64,000 nt of DNA from Polynucleobacter sp. SHI8 (lineage in GTDB: Bacteria > Pseudomonadota > Gammaproteobacteria > Burkholderiales > Burkholderiaceae): assembly GCF_027944005.1 (NCBI RefSeq), contig NZ_AP027204.1:1860001-1924000 (forward strand). Direction: 5' to 3'. The stretch's first letter is position 1, and each line of letters begins with the position of its first letter. Positions 53,282 through 62,561 of this stretch are shown here, one piece after another. The position numbers and the translations under genes are program-made. The notes below the pieces were generated by a model, which did no database searches, had not been told where the DNA came from, and worked only from the letters and a program-made list of their open reading frames with translations.

Positions 53282-53438
53282 TCAGCCTTTCTAGCTTCAA
53301 TCAATAATTGGAAGGCATTTGAAATAAGAGCGAACTCTTCATAAAAATAGAGGTAATTCATTAGGGTATCTACTGCCCTTAGTGTATTTGATTTTTAAAT
53401 TATGATAGATTAAATCAAAATAATGAGTTGGAGACAAT

Positions 53439-54428
53439 ATGAATCAATCTTGCTATGCCATGATTGTGACGAAACTTGGCGGTCCTGATGTGATGGCTTA
53501 TGCCACTATGGATATGCCAGTTCCTAAAGATTATGAAGCACTGATTGAGCAAACCGCTATTGGTGTTAATTTTGTTGATATTTATTTACGAGCAGGTCAG
53601 TCTCATGCCCACAATCCTGAACCACCCTTTATCACTGGAGTGCATGGTGTTGGGATTGTCCTAGCAATTGGAAAAGATGTGACTGAAGTAAAAGTAGGTG
53701 ATCGTGTAACGTTCACCAATGCCGGTGTTGGAACCTACTGCTCGCATGTCGCAGTTGCATCAGATCGATTAGTTATGGTACCCCCAAAAGTTTCTGATGA
53801 GCGTTGCGCCGCAGGATTTGTGCGCGTAATGACAGCGCAATACTTATTAAAACAAATGCGCCCTCTTCTCTCTGGAGATAAAGTCTTAATCCATGCAGCA
53901 GCTGGAGGAACGGGGCAAGTTTTAGTGCAATGGGCTAAAAGACTCGGTCTTGAAGTTTTTGCTACTGCAGGTACAGATGAAAAGATTGCCTTTGTAAAAT
54001 CATTAGGTGCTGATTACGCCATCAATTATAAGACGCAAGATTTTGTGGCTGAAGTGAATCGAATGACGAGTGGCAAAGGTGTTAAGGTGGTTTTTGAGTC
54101 AGTAGGCAAAGATACGTTTATGGGGTCTTTGGAATGTCTTGAGCCAAAGGGCCTTGCGATTAACTTTGGAACTGCTTCTGGACAAGTGGAAAATTTTGCA
54201 TTGCAAACCCTTCATGCCAAGTCGCTTTGGATCTGTCGGCCAACTCTGCGAACTTATATCGCAGACAAAAATGATCTGCAATCCATGGCAAAAGAAGCCT
54301 TCGAAATTTTAGAGGACCCTTCTTTTAGGCTTGATATTGAAGATGTACTTCCTTTAAAAGAAGCGGTAAAAGCCCACACGATGATTGAGAGTCGAAGTAC
54401 CAAAGGCGCAATTGTTTTGATTCCATAA
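53439..54428 (+). CDS. Zinc-independent quinone oxidoreductase, MDR family (329 aa)
   Basis: An NADPH-dependent quinone reductase of the zeta-crystallin type. The N-terminal GroES-like domain has GVNFVDIYLRAGQ and GVHGVGIVLAIGKDV. The Rossmann domain has the nucleotide site HAAAGGTGQVLVQWAKRLG. Zinc-binding cysteines of alcohol dehydrogenases are absent. GTTGGAGAC precedes ATG. It is followed 3 bases later by the VOC protein gene, so they are probably co-transcribed. Confidence 0.92.
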   Translation: MNQSCYAMIVTKLGGPDVMAYATMDMPVPKDYEALIEQTAIGVNFVDIYLRAGQSHAHNPEPPFITGVHGVGIVLAIGKDVTEVKVGDRVTFTNAGVGTYCSHVAVASDRLVMVPPKVSDERCAAGFVRVMTAQYLLKQMRPLLSGDKVLIHAAAGGTGQVLVQWAKRLGLEVFATAGTDEKIAFVKSLGADYAINYKTQDFVAEVNRMTSGKGVKVVFESVGKDTFMGSLECLEPKGLAINFGTASGQVENFALQTLHAKSLWICRPTLRTYIADKNDLQSMAKEAFEILEDPSFRLDIEDVLPLKEAVKAHTMIESRSTKGAIVLIP

Positions 54429-54431
54429 ATC

Positions 54432-54845
54432 ATGATCCACCTATCAATACCTATTAGCTCAATCTCAGAAACGCTATTCTTTTATGGCGAAATATTAGGT
54501 TGTCCCGCCTCTCGTATTGCCAAGGATCGGATTGATTTTGATTTTTTCGAACATCATTTAGTCGCCCAATTATCGCCTGAAGAAGCGGCACATCAAAGTG
54601 TCTATATCGGCACTCTACCAAATCGCTACCCTCTGAGACATTTTGGGATTGTGGTGAACTTGGAAAAATATCAAACGATCTTGCAGCGAATTCAAGAACA
54701 TCAGATTGAATTCGCAATGCCTCCACAAACGATTTTTCAAGGAACTGCCAGAGAGCAAGATGTTTTTCTTGTTTTTGATCCTTCTGGCAATGCCATCGAA
54801 ATTAAAGGTATTCATCAACAACAATCTGTATTTGCAAAAGAGTGA
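54432..54845 (+). CDS. VOC superfamily (glyoxalase/bleomycin-resistance fold) protein (137 aa)
   Basis: A small metal-dependent VOC protein with paired beta-alpha-beta modules: HLSIPISSISETLFFYGEIL at the start and FLVFDPSGNAIEIKGI near the end, with a candidate metal Glu in the last motif. The substrate is unknown. It is the middle gene between the quinone oxidoreductase and a Bug receptor, with 3- and 10-base gaps. Confidence 0.88.
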   Translation: MIHLSIPISSISETLFFYGEILGCPASRIAKDRIDFDFFEHHLVAQLSPEEAAHQSVYIGTLPNRYPLRHFGIVVNLEKYQTILQRIQEHQIEFAMPPQTIFQGTAREQDVFLVFDPSGNAIEIKGIHQQQSVFAKE

Positions 54846-54855
54846 GGGGGAATCT

Positions 54856-55842
54856 ATGCTTCAACCAATAATTAGTTCTAAAAGATCTTTGTTCAAAATG
54901 GTTCTGTATCTTGCCTTATCTGGACTACCCCTACTGTCATTTGCCCAATATCCAGAAAAACCAATTCGAATGATTGTTGGCTATTCTCCAGGTGGGGCTG
55001 CAGATAATTTGATTCGACCACTAGCAGATCGTTTAACCAGAATACTAGGACAATCCATCGTGATGGAGTATCACCCAGGTGCAGGTGGTGCCATTGCTGC
55101 GGATATTTTAGCGAAGGCTCCTGCTGATGGATATACGCTTCACATTACTGATTCAGGTCCGATGACTATCGTACCCAAGATGAAAAAAACCGCTTATAAC
55201 CCCTTAACAGACTTTAGTCCTTTGGCGATGGTTGGTTCAGGTGGGGTGATATTGGTTACTCCAGCAAATTCACCAGCAACTAATGTTAAAAAACTAATTG
55301 AACTGATGAAAGACAAACCAGGTACTTGGAGTTATGGCACATCAGGTATCGGCGGTGTTGGTCATCTTGCCGCTGAGCAATTTCAAATTGTTACAAATAC
55401 GAAGTTGACTCATGTTCCTTATAAAGGAGGTGCCCCTGCGATTGTTGAACTCATCGGCGGTCATGTGCCACTCTTGTTTTCCTCACTTGGCGCAGCATCT
55501 GCACATATTCAAGCTGGGCGAATCAAAGCTTTAGCGGTGACTTCGCCTAAGCGCAGTTCCATGTTCCCAGATGTCCCAACTTTAGCTGAGTCAGGTTACC
55601 CGAATTTTGATGCCAGTATTTGGTTTGGAGTAGTTGGACCAGCCAAACTTCCCCAATCTGTACTAGATAAGTTAGTGCCCGCATTCAATACAGCACTTCA
55701 AGAACAGTCTGTACAAGATGCCATTCGTAAAGAAGGGTATGACTTAATTTCGATGACCCCAGCTCAAATGCAAAAGCAAATTGCTCAAGATTTAGATAGC
55801 TGGGGCAAAGTCATTAAGTCTGCCAATATCAACTACGAATAA
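54856..55842 (+). CDS. Second Bug-family periplasmic substrate-binding protein (328 aa)
   Basis: TctC/Bug receptor. A signal peptide ends near LLSFAQYP, followed by PIRMIVGYSPGGAADNLIRP, LTHVPYKGGAPAIVELIGGH and the C-terminal family region. I use ATG 54856, preceded by GAGGGGG; the longer open frame upstream is inside the VOC gene. It is clearly related to, but diverged from, the receptor at 51135. The stop codon is immediately followed by the stop of coxL on the other strand. Confidence 0.94.
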   Translation: MLQPIISSKRSLFKMVLYLALSGLPLLSFAQYPEKPIRMIVGYSPGGAADNLIRPLADRLTRILGQSIVMEYHPGAGGAIAADILAKAPADGYTLHITDSGPMTIVPKMKKTAYNPLTDFSPLAMVGSGGVILVTPANSPATNVKKLIELMKDKPGTWSYGTSGIGGVGHLAAEQFQIVTNTKLTHVPYKGGAPAIVELIGGHVPLLFSSLGAASAHIQAGRIKALAVTSPKRSSMFPDVPTLAESGYPNFDASIWFGVVGPAKLPQSVLDKLVPAFNTALQEQSVQDAIRKEGYDLISMTPAQMQKQIAQDLDSWGKVIKSANINYE

Positions 55843-58137
55843 TTATTGATTCTGTAACGCCTGCCAAATTTTTGCAGGCGTATAAGGCATGTCCATTTCA
55901 GTGATACCTCTTGGACGCAGTGCATTAATGACTGCATTCGATAAAGTTGGTAAAGATCCGGAACATCCTGACTCACCCACACCCTTTGAACCAAGAATAT
56001 TGTTTTTAGTAGGTACTTCAATTTTTTCTGTTTGAATATTCATCAAGCAACCCACCTTAGGCATGGCATAGTCCATAAATGAACCTGTCAATAACTGCCC
56101 AGATGCATCATAAATGGCTTGTTCGTAAAATGCCTGGCCGATTCCTTGCACAATTCCTCCATGGATCTGTCCCTGAACTAAGACAGGAGAAATCGCCACT
56201 CCAACATCATCTACGGCGGTATATTGAATAATTTCGGTAACGCCAGTATCAGGGTCAATTTCTACTTCTGCAATGTGACATCCATTCGGATAGGTCGCAC
56301 CTGATGAAGCCTCGCCAGTCAGGTTCAAAGGATGGGGTTGGCCTTGAGTAAAGGTTTTTTGTACGAGTTGCGAAATAGTACAGGATTGATTACTTCCAGT
56401 ATGTTTCCAAACACCATGACTAAACTCCAATTGACTTTCCTCTGTATTGAGTACTTGTGCCGCAAGTGGCTTACTCTTTTCAAGAATTTGCTCACATAAA
56501 TTCATCACCGCACTTCCTGCACCATATAAAGTTCTTGAACCACCTGTACCACTACCAATCATCATTTTGTCAGACTGCCCGGCAACAAATTCAACATGAT
56601 CATTGGCTAGGCCAATTTTTTCATGGACAATTTGCGAGAAAGATGTTTCATGTCCTTGACCTGAAGCTCCAGTTACAGCAAAAATACGTAATTTACCGTC
56701 TTCGGTAAATTGACCAATCACTTGGTCTTTAGGGGCAGTTCCAGCACCAGATGCTTCTAAGAAATAAGCTAATCCAATACCTCTTAATTTATTATTTTTT
56801 AAGGACTTTTGGCGGCGCTGCTCAAAGTTTTTGTAGTCACTCATCTCTAATGCGCGATTGAGTAAGCGATCAAACTCTCCACAGTCGTACACCGAGCCAA
56901 TGTGATTGTCATACGGAAATTGGTTCGGTTGAATAAAGTTCTTACGGCGCAGTTCAATAGGATCAAACCCATGTTCATACGCAGCATGATCAATCAGTCT
57001 TTCTATCGCATAAGCAATATCTGGACGTCCTGCTCCACGGTATGCTGATACAGGAACTGTGTTCGTGAAATACAATTCGGAAGACATGGACAATGCAGGT
57101 ATGTCATATACCCCATTCATCGTAATGGATACATTACGCGCCCCAATGAATGATCCAAAATAACAGGTATACGCGCCAAGGTCAGCTGTATTCTCAAATC
57201 GTAATCCCAAGATTTTTCCATGAGAGTCTAGCGCTATAAAACCATTGAGCTCTAGTCCACGACCATGCCAATCGGATAAAAATATTTCTGAACGTGTACC
57301 CATCCATTTCACAGGCTTACCGATCAACTTAGATCCAAGCATCACTAAAGCACTCTCACTAAATGCTCCGCTTCGAACTCCAAAAGATCCACCGACATCC
57401 TGAGTTTGTAAATCAATTTGTGCTTTAGGTATTCCAGTGACGTGCTCTAATGCCCCTAGCATTCCCAACATCCCCTGATTGGGCGAATGCATAATGTATG
57501 TGTCACTACTTGCATCGTATTTAGCAAGAACTGCACGCAACTCCATGGGGGAGCCAATTAAACGCTGACTTTTCACACCCATAGAACTCACAAATGTAGC
57601 CTGCTCAAAGGCTTTTTCTGTAGCCGCTTGATCACCACGAATATAGTGAATCGATAAATTACCATTTGCTTGCGCATGTAATTGCGGAGCACCGACGGCT
57701 CGAGCAGAGTCATAATCTGTAACTGCCTCAAGAGCCTCGATATCCATTTGGACAAGTTCAGCTGCGTGTTTGGCATTCTCATACGTATCTGCAATGACCA
57801 TGGCTATAGGCTGACCAACAAAGCGGACTCGATCAATCGCAAGTACTGGCATTGGTGCAAGTATTTGATTCTGCCCATCAAGGTTTTGCATTGTTGCGCC
57901 TGTAGGCAAGGTTTTCATGCCAGCAGCTGCAATATCTTCTGCAGTAATCACCCGAATGACGCCTGGTGCAGATAATACTTCTTGATAGTTGATCGACTTA
58001 ATCAGTCCATGCGCATACGGTGAACGAATCACATACCCATAGCACATTCCATCATAAGACCAATCGGCAGTAAATTTGCCATGGCCGGTAATGAGTCTTA
58101 AATCTTCTTTACGGAGTAAGTCCTGTGGCGCATTCAT
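55843..58137 (-). CDS. coxL: Molybdenum hydroxylase large subunit, form-II CoxL type (764 aa)
   Basis: The molybdopterin-binding catalytic subunit of the xanthine dehydrogenase family. The motif AYRGAGRP at 365-372 marks form-II CoxL-like enzymes; true carbon monoxide dehydrogenase has AYRCSFR with an active-site cysteine. The conserved catalytic Glu is in GVGESG (about Glu722). It therefore probably oxidises an organic or heterocyclic substrate, not CO. Its start overlaps the small-subunit end by four bases. It is convergent with the Bug gene at zero distance. Confidence 0.93.
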   Translation of the reverse strand: MNAPQDLLRKEDLRLITGHGKFTADWSYDGMCYGYVIRSPYAHGLIKSINYQEVLSAPGVIRVITAEDIAAAGMKTLPTGATMQNLDGQNQILAPMPVLAIDRVRFVGQPIAMVIADTYENAKHAAELVQMDIEALEAVTDYDSARAVGAPQLHAQANGNLSIHYIRGDQAATEKAFEQATFVSSMGVKSQRLIGSPMELRAVLAKYDASSDTYIMHSPNQGMLGMLGALEHVTGIPKAQIDLQTQDVGGSFGVRSGAFSESALVMLGSKLIGKPVKWMGTRSEIFLSDWHGRGLELNGFIALDSHGKILGLRFENTADLGAYTCYFGSFIGARNVSITMNGVYDIPALSMSSELYFTNTVPVSAYRGAGRPDIAYAIERLIDHAAYEHGFDPIELRRKNFIQPNQFPYDNHIGSVYDCGEFDRLLNRALEMSDYKNFEQRRQKSLKNNKLRGIGLAYFLEASGAGTAPKDQVIGQFTEDGKLRIFAVTGASGQGHETSFSQIVHEKIGLANDHVEFVAGQSDKMMIGSGTGGSRTLYGAGSAVMNLCEQILEKSKPLAAQVLNTEESQLEFSHGVWKHTGSNQSCTISQLVQKTFTQGQPHPLNLTGEASSGATYPNGCHIAEVEIDPDTGVTEIIQYTAVDDVGVAISPVLVQGQIHGGIVQGIGQAFYEQAIYDASGQLLTGSFMDYAMPKVGCLMNIQTEKIEVPTKNNILGSKGVGESGCSGSLPTLSNAVINALRPRGITEMDMPYTPAKIWQALQNQ

Positions 58138-58598
58138 ACATGTGTCTCCTGCATCTTTTTCGCAGCTGATTTGACAGCTTTAACGATATTGACGTAACCG
58201 GTACAACGGCAAATATTACCAGCTAAACCTTCTTTAATTTGTTCATCGGTAGGATTGGGATGACTTTGTAGTAAATAAACTGTACTCATAATCATGCCCG
58301 GAGTACAGTATCCACATTGCAAGCCATGCTCTTCTGAGAAAGCCTCTTGCACAGGATGCAAATGATCCTTTGCTAAACCTTCAATCGTTTGGATAGAGGC
58401 TCCTTCAGCTTGTCTGGCCAAAATAGTACAAGACTTCACAGCAACTTGATCCATCAAAACTGTACAGCAACCACATTGGGTGGTATCACAACCACTATGC
58501 GTGCCTGTCAGTTGTAATTGATCACGAATGACATCAATTAGAAGCGTATTGTCCTTGATTGACAAATCTTGGGTTTGACCATTAACGGTGATTTGCAT
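58134..58598 (-). CDS. coxS: Molybdenum hydroxylase 2Fe-2S subunit (154 aa)
   Basis: The electron-transfer subunit with two [2Fe-2S] clusters. The plant-type N-terminal cluster is at Cys37, Cys42, Cys45 and Cys57. The C-terminal helical cluster is at Cys95, Cys98, Cys130 and Cys132 (CGYCTPG and CRCTGY). All eight ligands are present. It lies between coxM and coxL, with a 9-base gap to the first and a 4-base overlap with the second. Confidence 0.96.
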   Translation of the reverse strand: MQITVNGQTQDLSIKDNTLLIDVIRDQLQLTGTHSGCDTTQCGCCTVLMDQVAVKSCTILARQAEGASIQTIEGLAKDHLHPVQEAFSEEHGLQCGYCTPGMIMSTVYLLQSHPNPTDEQIKEGLAGNICRCTGYVNIVKAVKSAAKKMQETHV

Positions 58599-58607
58599 AT
58601 AAAACCT

Positions 58608-59396
58608 TTAATTATTTTGAATGTGTTGAGCAGCTTTTTTAAATAAAACCTGAGCCATATTGACACGGTATTCACTTGGGGCATGTAAATCGCTAATTAA
58701 ATCATCGCGTTGTAAGTCAGGTTTGAATTGGCCGCTTAAGAATGCTTGTTCTGCCTCAGTCCAACGAAATACTCCAGCACCCACACCAGTGACTGCAACC
58801 CGAATTTCTTGGTTTGGAAATACAGCAATAAATACACCGGCTAGTGCATAACCTGATGCTGATTGTTTGCATTTGGCATAAGCACTCTTGAGCGGCTTTG
58901 CCAACTGAATCTCCGTTATCACTTCGCCTTCCTCTAATGCTGTGGAATAAAAGCCTGTAAAAAAGTCATCCGCCGCAATTTCGCGTCGGTCTGTAATCAT
59001 TTTCGCCTTGAGCGCTAAAGCACCTGCTGGATAATCAGCGGCAGGATCATTATTTGCTAGGGATCCGCCAATCGTTCCTCTAGCTCTTACTTGTGGATCA
59101 CCAATTTGACTGGCTAAATAGGCCAAGCCTGGAATTGATCTTTGCACAATATCACTTGCAGCAACGTCCTTGTGCTTTGTTGTAGGACCAATACTTAAGA
59201 ATTCATGGTTATCTTTTATTCCTTGCAAATCAGGAATCCGGCTGAGGTCAATTAAGTGATCCGGCTGAATAAGGCCATGTTTCATGGAAGGCAATAAAGT
59301 CATTCCGCCAGAAAGAAATTTGGCATTTTCATGCTGTGAAAAAATTTCTTTGGCATTGGTCGCACGATTGGCACTATGGTATTGAAATGTATTCAT
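58608..59396 (-). CDS. coxM: Molybdenum hydroxylase FAD subunit (262 aa)
   Basis: The FAD-binding medium subunit. FAD motifs AKFLSGGMTLLPSMKHG and RARGTIGGSLANNDPAADYP are present, with a C-terminal CO_deh_flav domain. It is the first gene of the coxM-coxS-coxL operon, the usual order. It diverges from the Ldh-family gene across 164 AT-rich bases in which I could assign no promoter. Confidence 0.94.
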   Translation of the reverse strand: MNTFQYHSANRATNAKEIFSQHENAKFLSGGMTLLPSMKHGLIQPDHLIDLSRIPDLQGIKDNHEFLSIGPTTKHKDVAASDIVQRSIPGLAYLASQIGDPQVRARGTIGGSLANNDPAADYPAGALALKAKMITDRREIAADDFFTGFYSTALEEGEVITEIQLAKPLKSAYAKCKQSASGYALAGVFIAVFPNQEIRVAVTGVGAGVFRWTEAEQAFLSGQFKPDLQRDDLISDLHAPSEYRVNMAQVLFKKAAQHIQNN

Positions 59397-59560
59397 GATG
59401 TCTCTCTTTTATATACATTCATAATAAATCAAAAATGTAAATATTCAATTATTTAACAGCAAATCAAAACACTTCAATTTTATCTAAAGTTCAATATTTA
59501 TGGGCTGGGGCATAATAATGCCTTGTCAGAATAAATCATTCAATTTACATAGGTATCTCG

Positions 59561-60586
59561 ATGGAATCTCCACGTATTAGTGAGTCAGAATTAACCCGCT
59601 TAGGGATTGCTGCATTTTGTCAATTAGGCCTGCCTACTCAAGATGCTACCGATGTTGTTAAAGTACTCGTCATGGCAGATCTTTTTGGTCTTTCAACGCA
59701 TGGTATGAGTCGCTTAGAGTCGTATGGTGATCGTTTAAAAATTGGTGGTATTAACCCGCGCCCACAGATTACTGTCGAACGAGTTGCTTCTGCAATGATC
59801 AAAGTGGATGGAGACAATGGTGTTGGCCCTGTTGTTGGCATGCGTTCTCTTGAAGCTGCCATGCAGGTTGCTTCAGAATGTGGGATTGGGGTTGCCCTTA
59901 CACGTGGCAGTAATCACTTTGGCCCAATCTCGCCTTATGCCCTGATTGCTGCTGAACAAGGTTTTGCGAGCATGATTGGTAGTAATGCTACAACTACGAT
60001 TGCGCCATGGGGTGGGTCTGATGCCCGCTTAGGTAATAGCCCTCTTGGCTTTGGTGTTCCAAACCCTGGCGGTCAGCCTTTTTTACTTGATATGGCAATG
60101 AGCGTAGTCGCGCGCGCAAAAATCAGAGATGCATTTAAACAAGGTAAAGAGATTCCAAATACTTGGGGTACTGATGCAAAAGGATTTCCAACCACCGATC
60201 CAAAAGCGGCTTTAGATGGCTTTTTACTGCCGGTTGGAGGTCATAAAGGTTATGGATTAGCGTTAATGGTCGATTTATTTGCAGGACTACTTTCCAATGC
60301 TGCTTATTTAACTCATATTCAATCTTGGCAAGATGCTCCTGATCAACCACAGAACTTAGGTCATTTCTTTATCCTTTTAGATACGAAAAAACTTGGCTCT
60401 TCACAGTGGTTATCAGAACGCATGCAAGATTTTGCGAGCATCCTGCTTGAGAGTCCTCCTGCAGATGCATCTAAACCTGTGATAGTACCCGGAATGATCG
60501 AACTTACCAAAATGGAAGAGCAACGTCATTTGGGTATCAAGCTAAGTCCTGATACATTGGCGATTTTGAAAACATATTCAAACTAA
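59561..60586 (+). CDS. Ldh-family malate/L-lactate dehydrogenase-type oxidoreductase (341 aa)
   Basis: An NAD(P)-dependent 2-hydroxyacid or related oxidoreductase of the Ldh_2 family. Key motifs are STHGMSRLESYGDRL, SNHFGPISPYALIA, SPLGFGVPN and VGGHKGYGLALMVDLFAG. The length is complete. The substrate is uncertain because the family acts on malate, lactate, ureidoglycolate and others. It is convergent with the enoyl-CoA hydratase, 12 bases away. Confidence 0.9.
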   Translation: MESPRISESELTRLGIAAFCQLGLPTQDATDVVKVLVMADLFGLSTHGMSRLESYGDRLKIGGINPRPQITVERVASAMIKVDGDNGVGPVVGMRSLEAAMQVASECGIGVALTRGSNHFGPISPYALIAAEQGFASMIGSNATTTIAPWGGSDARLGNSPLGFGVPNPGGQPFLLDMAMSVVARAKIRDAFKQGKEIPNTWGTDAKGFPTTDPKAALDGFLLPVGGHKGYGLALMVDLFAGLLSNAAYLTHIQSWQDAPDQPQNLGHFFILLDTKKLGSSQWLSERMQDFASILLESPPADASKPVIVPGMIELTKMEEQRHLGIKLSPDTLAILKTYSN

Positions 60587-60598
60587 AGTGTTAAGGAT

Positions 60599-61375
60599 TT
60601 ATTTTCTGAATCGAGGCTTACGTTTTTCTAAAAAAGCTTTTACACCCTCTTTAGATTCATCAGTTTCATAAAATAATTTAAGGGCTTGCATCCCTAAAGA
60701 ACCAATGCCTTTAATGGCATCTGAATCAGCATTAAAAGAACGCTTGGCGATACTGATTGCTGTAGGGCTCAGAGCAATAATTTCTTGACACCACTGATCC
60801 ACTTCACGATCTAGTTCGACGAGTGGAACGACGGCATTCACAAGTCCCCATTCCAAGGCTTGCTGTGCGCTATATTTGCGGCAGAGATACCAAATCTCAC
60901 GGGCTCGCTTTTCTCCAATGACCCGACTGAGGTATGCAGTACCAAATCCTGGATCGACTGAGCCAACTCTTGGACCTACTTGTCCAAAAATAGCATTGTC
61001 AGATGCAATTGCCAAATCGCAGCAAGTCACTAATACATTGCCACCACCAATTGCATAACCATTGACTCGCGCTATCACTGGTTTTGGAACTTCACGTATG
61101 AGACTATGCAGCTCTTCCAAAGGAAGCCCAATCATGCCTCGGCCATCATATCCGCCTTCTTGAGCTGACTGATCTCCGCCAGAACAAAACGCTTTCTCGC
61201 CAGCACCAGTGAGGACAATAACGCCTATACTCTGATTCCATCCTGCAAGGTGCAAGGCCTGAATCAGTTCATCGCAAGTTTTACCACGAAAAGCGTTATA
61301 TTTTTCCGGGCGATTGATGGTAATCGTCGCAACGCCCTGATGCTCAGAGTAAAGAATATCTGTAAAGTTACTCAT
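60599..61375 (-). CDS. MenB/BadI-like enoyl-CoA hydratase family protein (258 aa)
   Basis: A crotonase-fold enzyme. The motifs AFCSGGDQ, NGYAIGGGNVLVTCCDLAIA, VGPRVGSVDPGFGTAYLSRV and KRAREIWYLC resemble 1,4-dihydroxynaphthoyl-CoA synthase (MenB) and 2-ketocyclohexanecarboxyl-CoA hydrolase (BadI), not ordinary fatty-acid hydratases. No other men genes are near, so a ring-cleavage role in alicyclic or aromatic acid breakdown is more likely, by inference. Confidence 0.87.
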   Translation of the reverse strand: MSNFTDILYSEHQGVATITINRPEKYNAFRGKTCDELIQALHLAGWNQSIGVIVLTGAGEKAFCSGGDQSAQEGGYDGRGMIGLPLEELHSLIREVPKPVIARVNGYAIGGGNVLVTCCDLAIASDNAIFGQVGPRVGSVDPGFGTAYLSRVIGEKRAREIWYLCRKYSAQQALEWGLVNAVVPLVELDREVDQWCQEIIALSPTAISIAKRSFNADSDAIKGIGSLGMQALKLFYETDESKEGVKAFLEKRKPRFRK

Positions 61376-61407
61376 CTAGTGAACCCGATGAAGGATCGCT
61401 GATTAGA

Positions 61408-61785
61408 TTATTTAGCTATGGAAGCACTATGTACAGCGAGAAGTTTCCACTCATTACCTACTAATGTCCAAGTGGTCTGAAAGTGACTACTGATTTTGAT
61501 ATTTTCAGTTGGTTTTGTCACATCAGCAAACATATGCCCCATCACCAAAGCAACTTTTTGATCGCCACTTTGTGGAAGTATGACCGTCATGTCTTTAAAT
61601 TCAACATTGGAATACTTGACCTGATTACTTTCAAGTTTATGAATATATTGAGTTAAATCATCTACAGCACCTGTGCTGTGGCGATAAGTCATCGCTGGAT
61701 CACAGAAGTGGCGAAATGCATTCAAATCGGTTTGATTCATTGCCGTACGGCGTTGTTCTTCACATTGCAATATAGGATGCGTCAT
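61408..61785 (-). CDS. SnoaL/NTF2-like protein (125 aa)
   Basis: A small cone-shaped fold protein of the NTF2-like superfamily. It has the pattern LNAFRHFCDPAMTYRHSTG, HKLESNQVKYSNVEFKDM and FQTTWTLVGNEWKLLAVHSA. Such proteins act as hydrolases, isomerases or binding proteins; the function cannot be stated. It is 32 bases upstream of the crotonase-family gene in the same direction and may be co-transcribed. Confidence 0.78.
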   Translation of the reverse strand: MTHPILQCEEQRRTAMNQTDLNAFRHFCDPAMTYRHSTGAVDDLTQYIHKLESNQVKYSNVEFKDMTVILPQSGDQKVALVMGHMFADVTKPTENIKISSHFQTTWTLVGNEWKLLAVHSASIAK

Positions 61786-61883
61786 ATTTTGTCTCTCTAT
61801 CTATCGTTGTAATGATTCAACTATAACAAATAATCAATACGGGTAGATATTTTGCTAGCTATGGCGAAATGGTGATTAGCTAG

Positions 61884-62306
61884 TTAAGATTCATCAACAA
61901 TGGCCCAGGTACTATCGCCTAATTTTTTGACAGCGTAAGAATACGTCCAGTGTTGTGGAATGCCGCAACTCCAATCATTCGGCCCATTCTGAATCAATAT
62001 ATTAGATTGGTTTTTTTCATCCACATATAAGTGATAAATCTTGCCATGAATCGGATTGAAACTAAATTTTGCCGCATGGACCATTTCCGTTGCATCAAGC
62101 CTTGCTTGCAATGCCTTGGCCTGTTTGACCAAAACTGCGGCTTGCTCCATGATGCGATCGTATTCTAGTTGAGCATTTTGCCTAGCAATATTGACTGCCT
62201 TATCTTTTTCTTCAACGACTTTAATCGGCGCAAATACCGGAGCGCTGACCTCCATGGGATACTCAATGGCAGCATGTCTTGCTGGATCGGTATCTTCAAT
62301 TCGCAT
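61884..62306 (-). CDS. DUF2452-like protein (140 aa)
   Basis: Conserved protein of unknown function. The C-terminal half (FNPIHGKIYHLYVDEKNQSN, then GPNDWSCGIPQHWTYSYAVK) resembles DUF2452 proteins. A helical, charged middle (about 40-90) looks like a coiled coil. No signal peptide or membrane segment is seen. A 255-base region upstream (62307-62561) shows no gene. Confidence 0.7.
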   Translation of the reverse strand: MRIEDTDPARHAAIEYPMEVSAPVFAPIKVVEEKDKAVNIARQNAQLEYDRIMEQAAVLVKQAKALQARLDATEMVHAAKFSFNPIHGKIYHLYVDEKNQSNILIQNGPNDWSCGIPQHWTYSYAVKKLGDSTWAIVDES

Positions 62307-62561
62307 GGCATATCCTTGGAAATTATTAACAATATATATATTATCCCTAATTTTAGGGATTGTTGCAGACCTGTTACTTCAACACTGGCTTAGATCAATA
62401 TGGCAATACCGTCCGCCGCTTTAACAGCCTGAATCTTTCCAAAGAAAAAAATCGGATAAATCTCCCGCTCAAGTAGGCTAACTTTCATACTTAACCTGTA
62501 CCTTACAGATTAAGTTAAAGCTTTACCTTCAAATGCTGTCATGCATGATGACAAGTTTTAA

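Noticed and set aside
54706..54855. Longer N-terminus for the second Bug receptor
   Set aside because: The extension overlaps the VOC gene in another frame, while ATG 54856 has a strong ribosome site and a proper signal peptide.
55843..58137. True aerobic carbon monoxide dehydrogenase
   Set aside because: The active-site loop is AYRGAGRP, without the cysteine of the AYRCSFR motif.
59561..60586. Internal deletion in the Ldh-family gene
   Set aside because: The region between RAKI and the VGGHKGYGLAL motif seemed short at first, but total length and motif order match the family.
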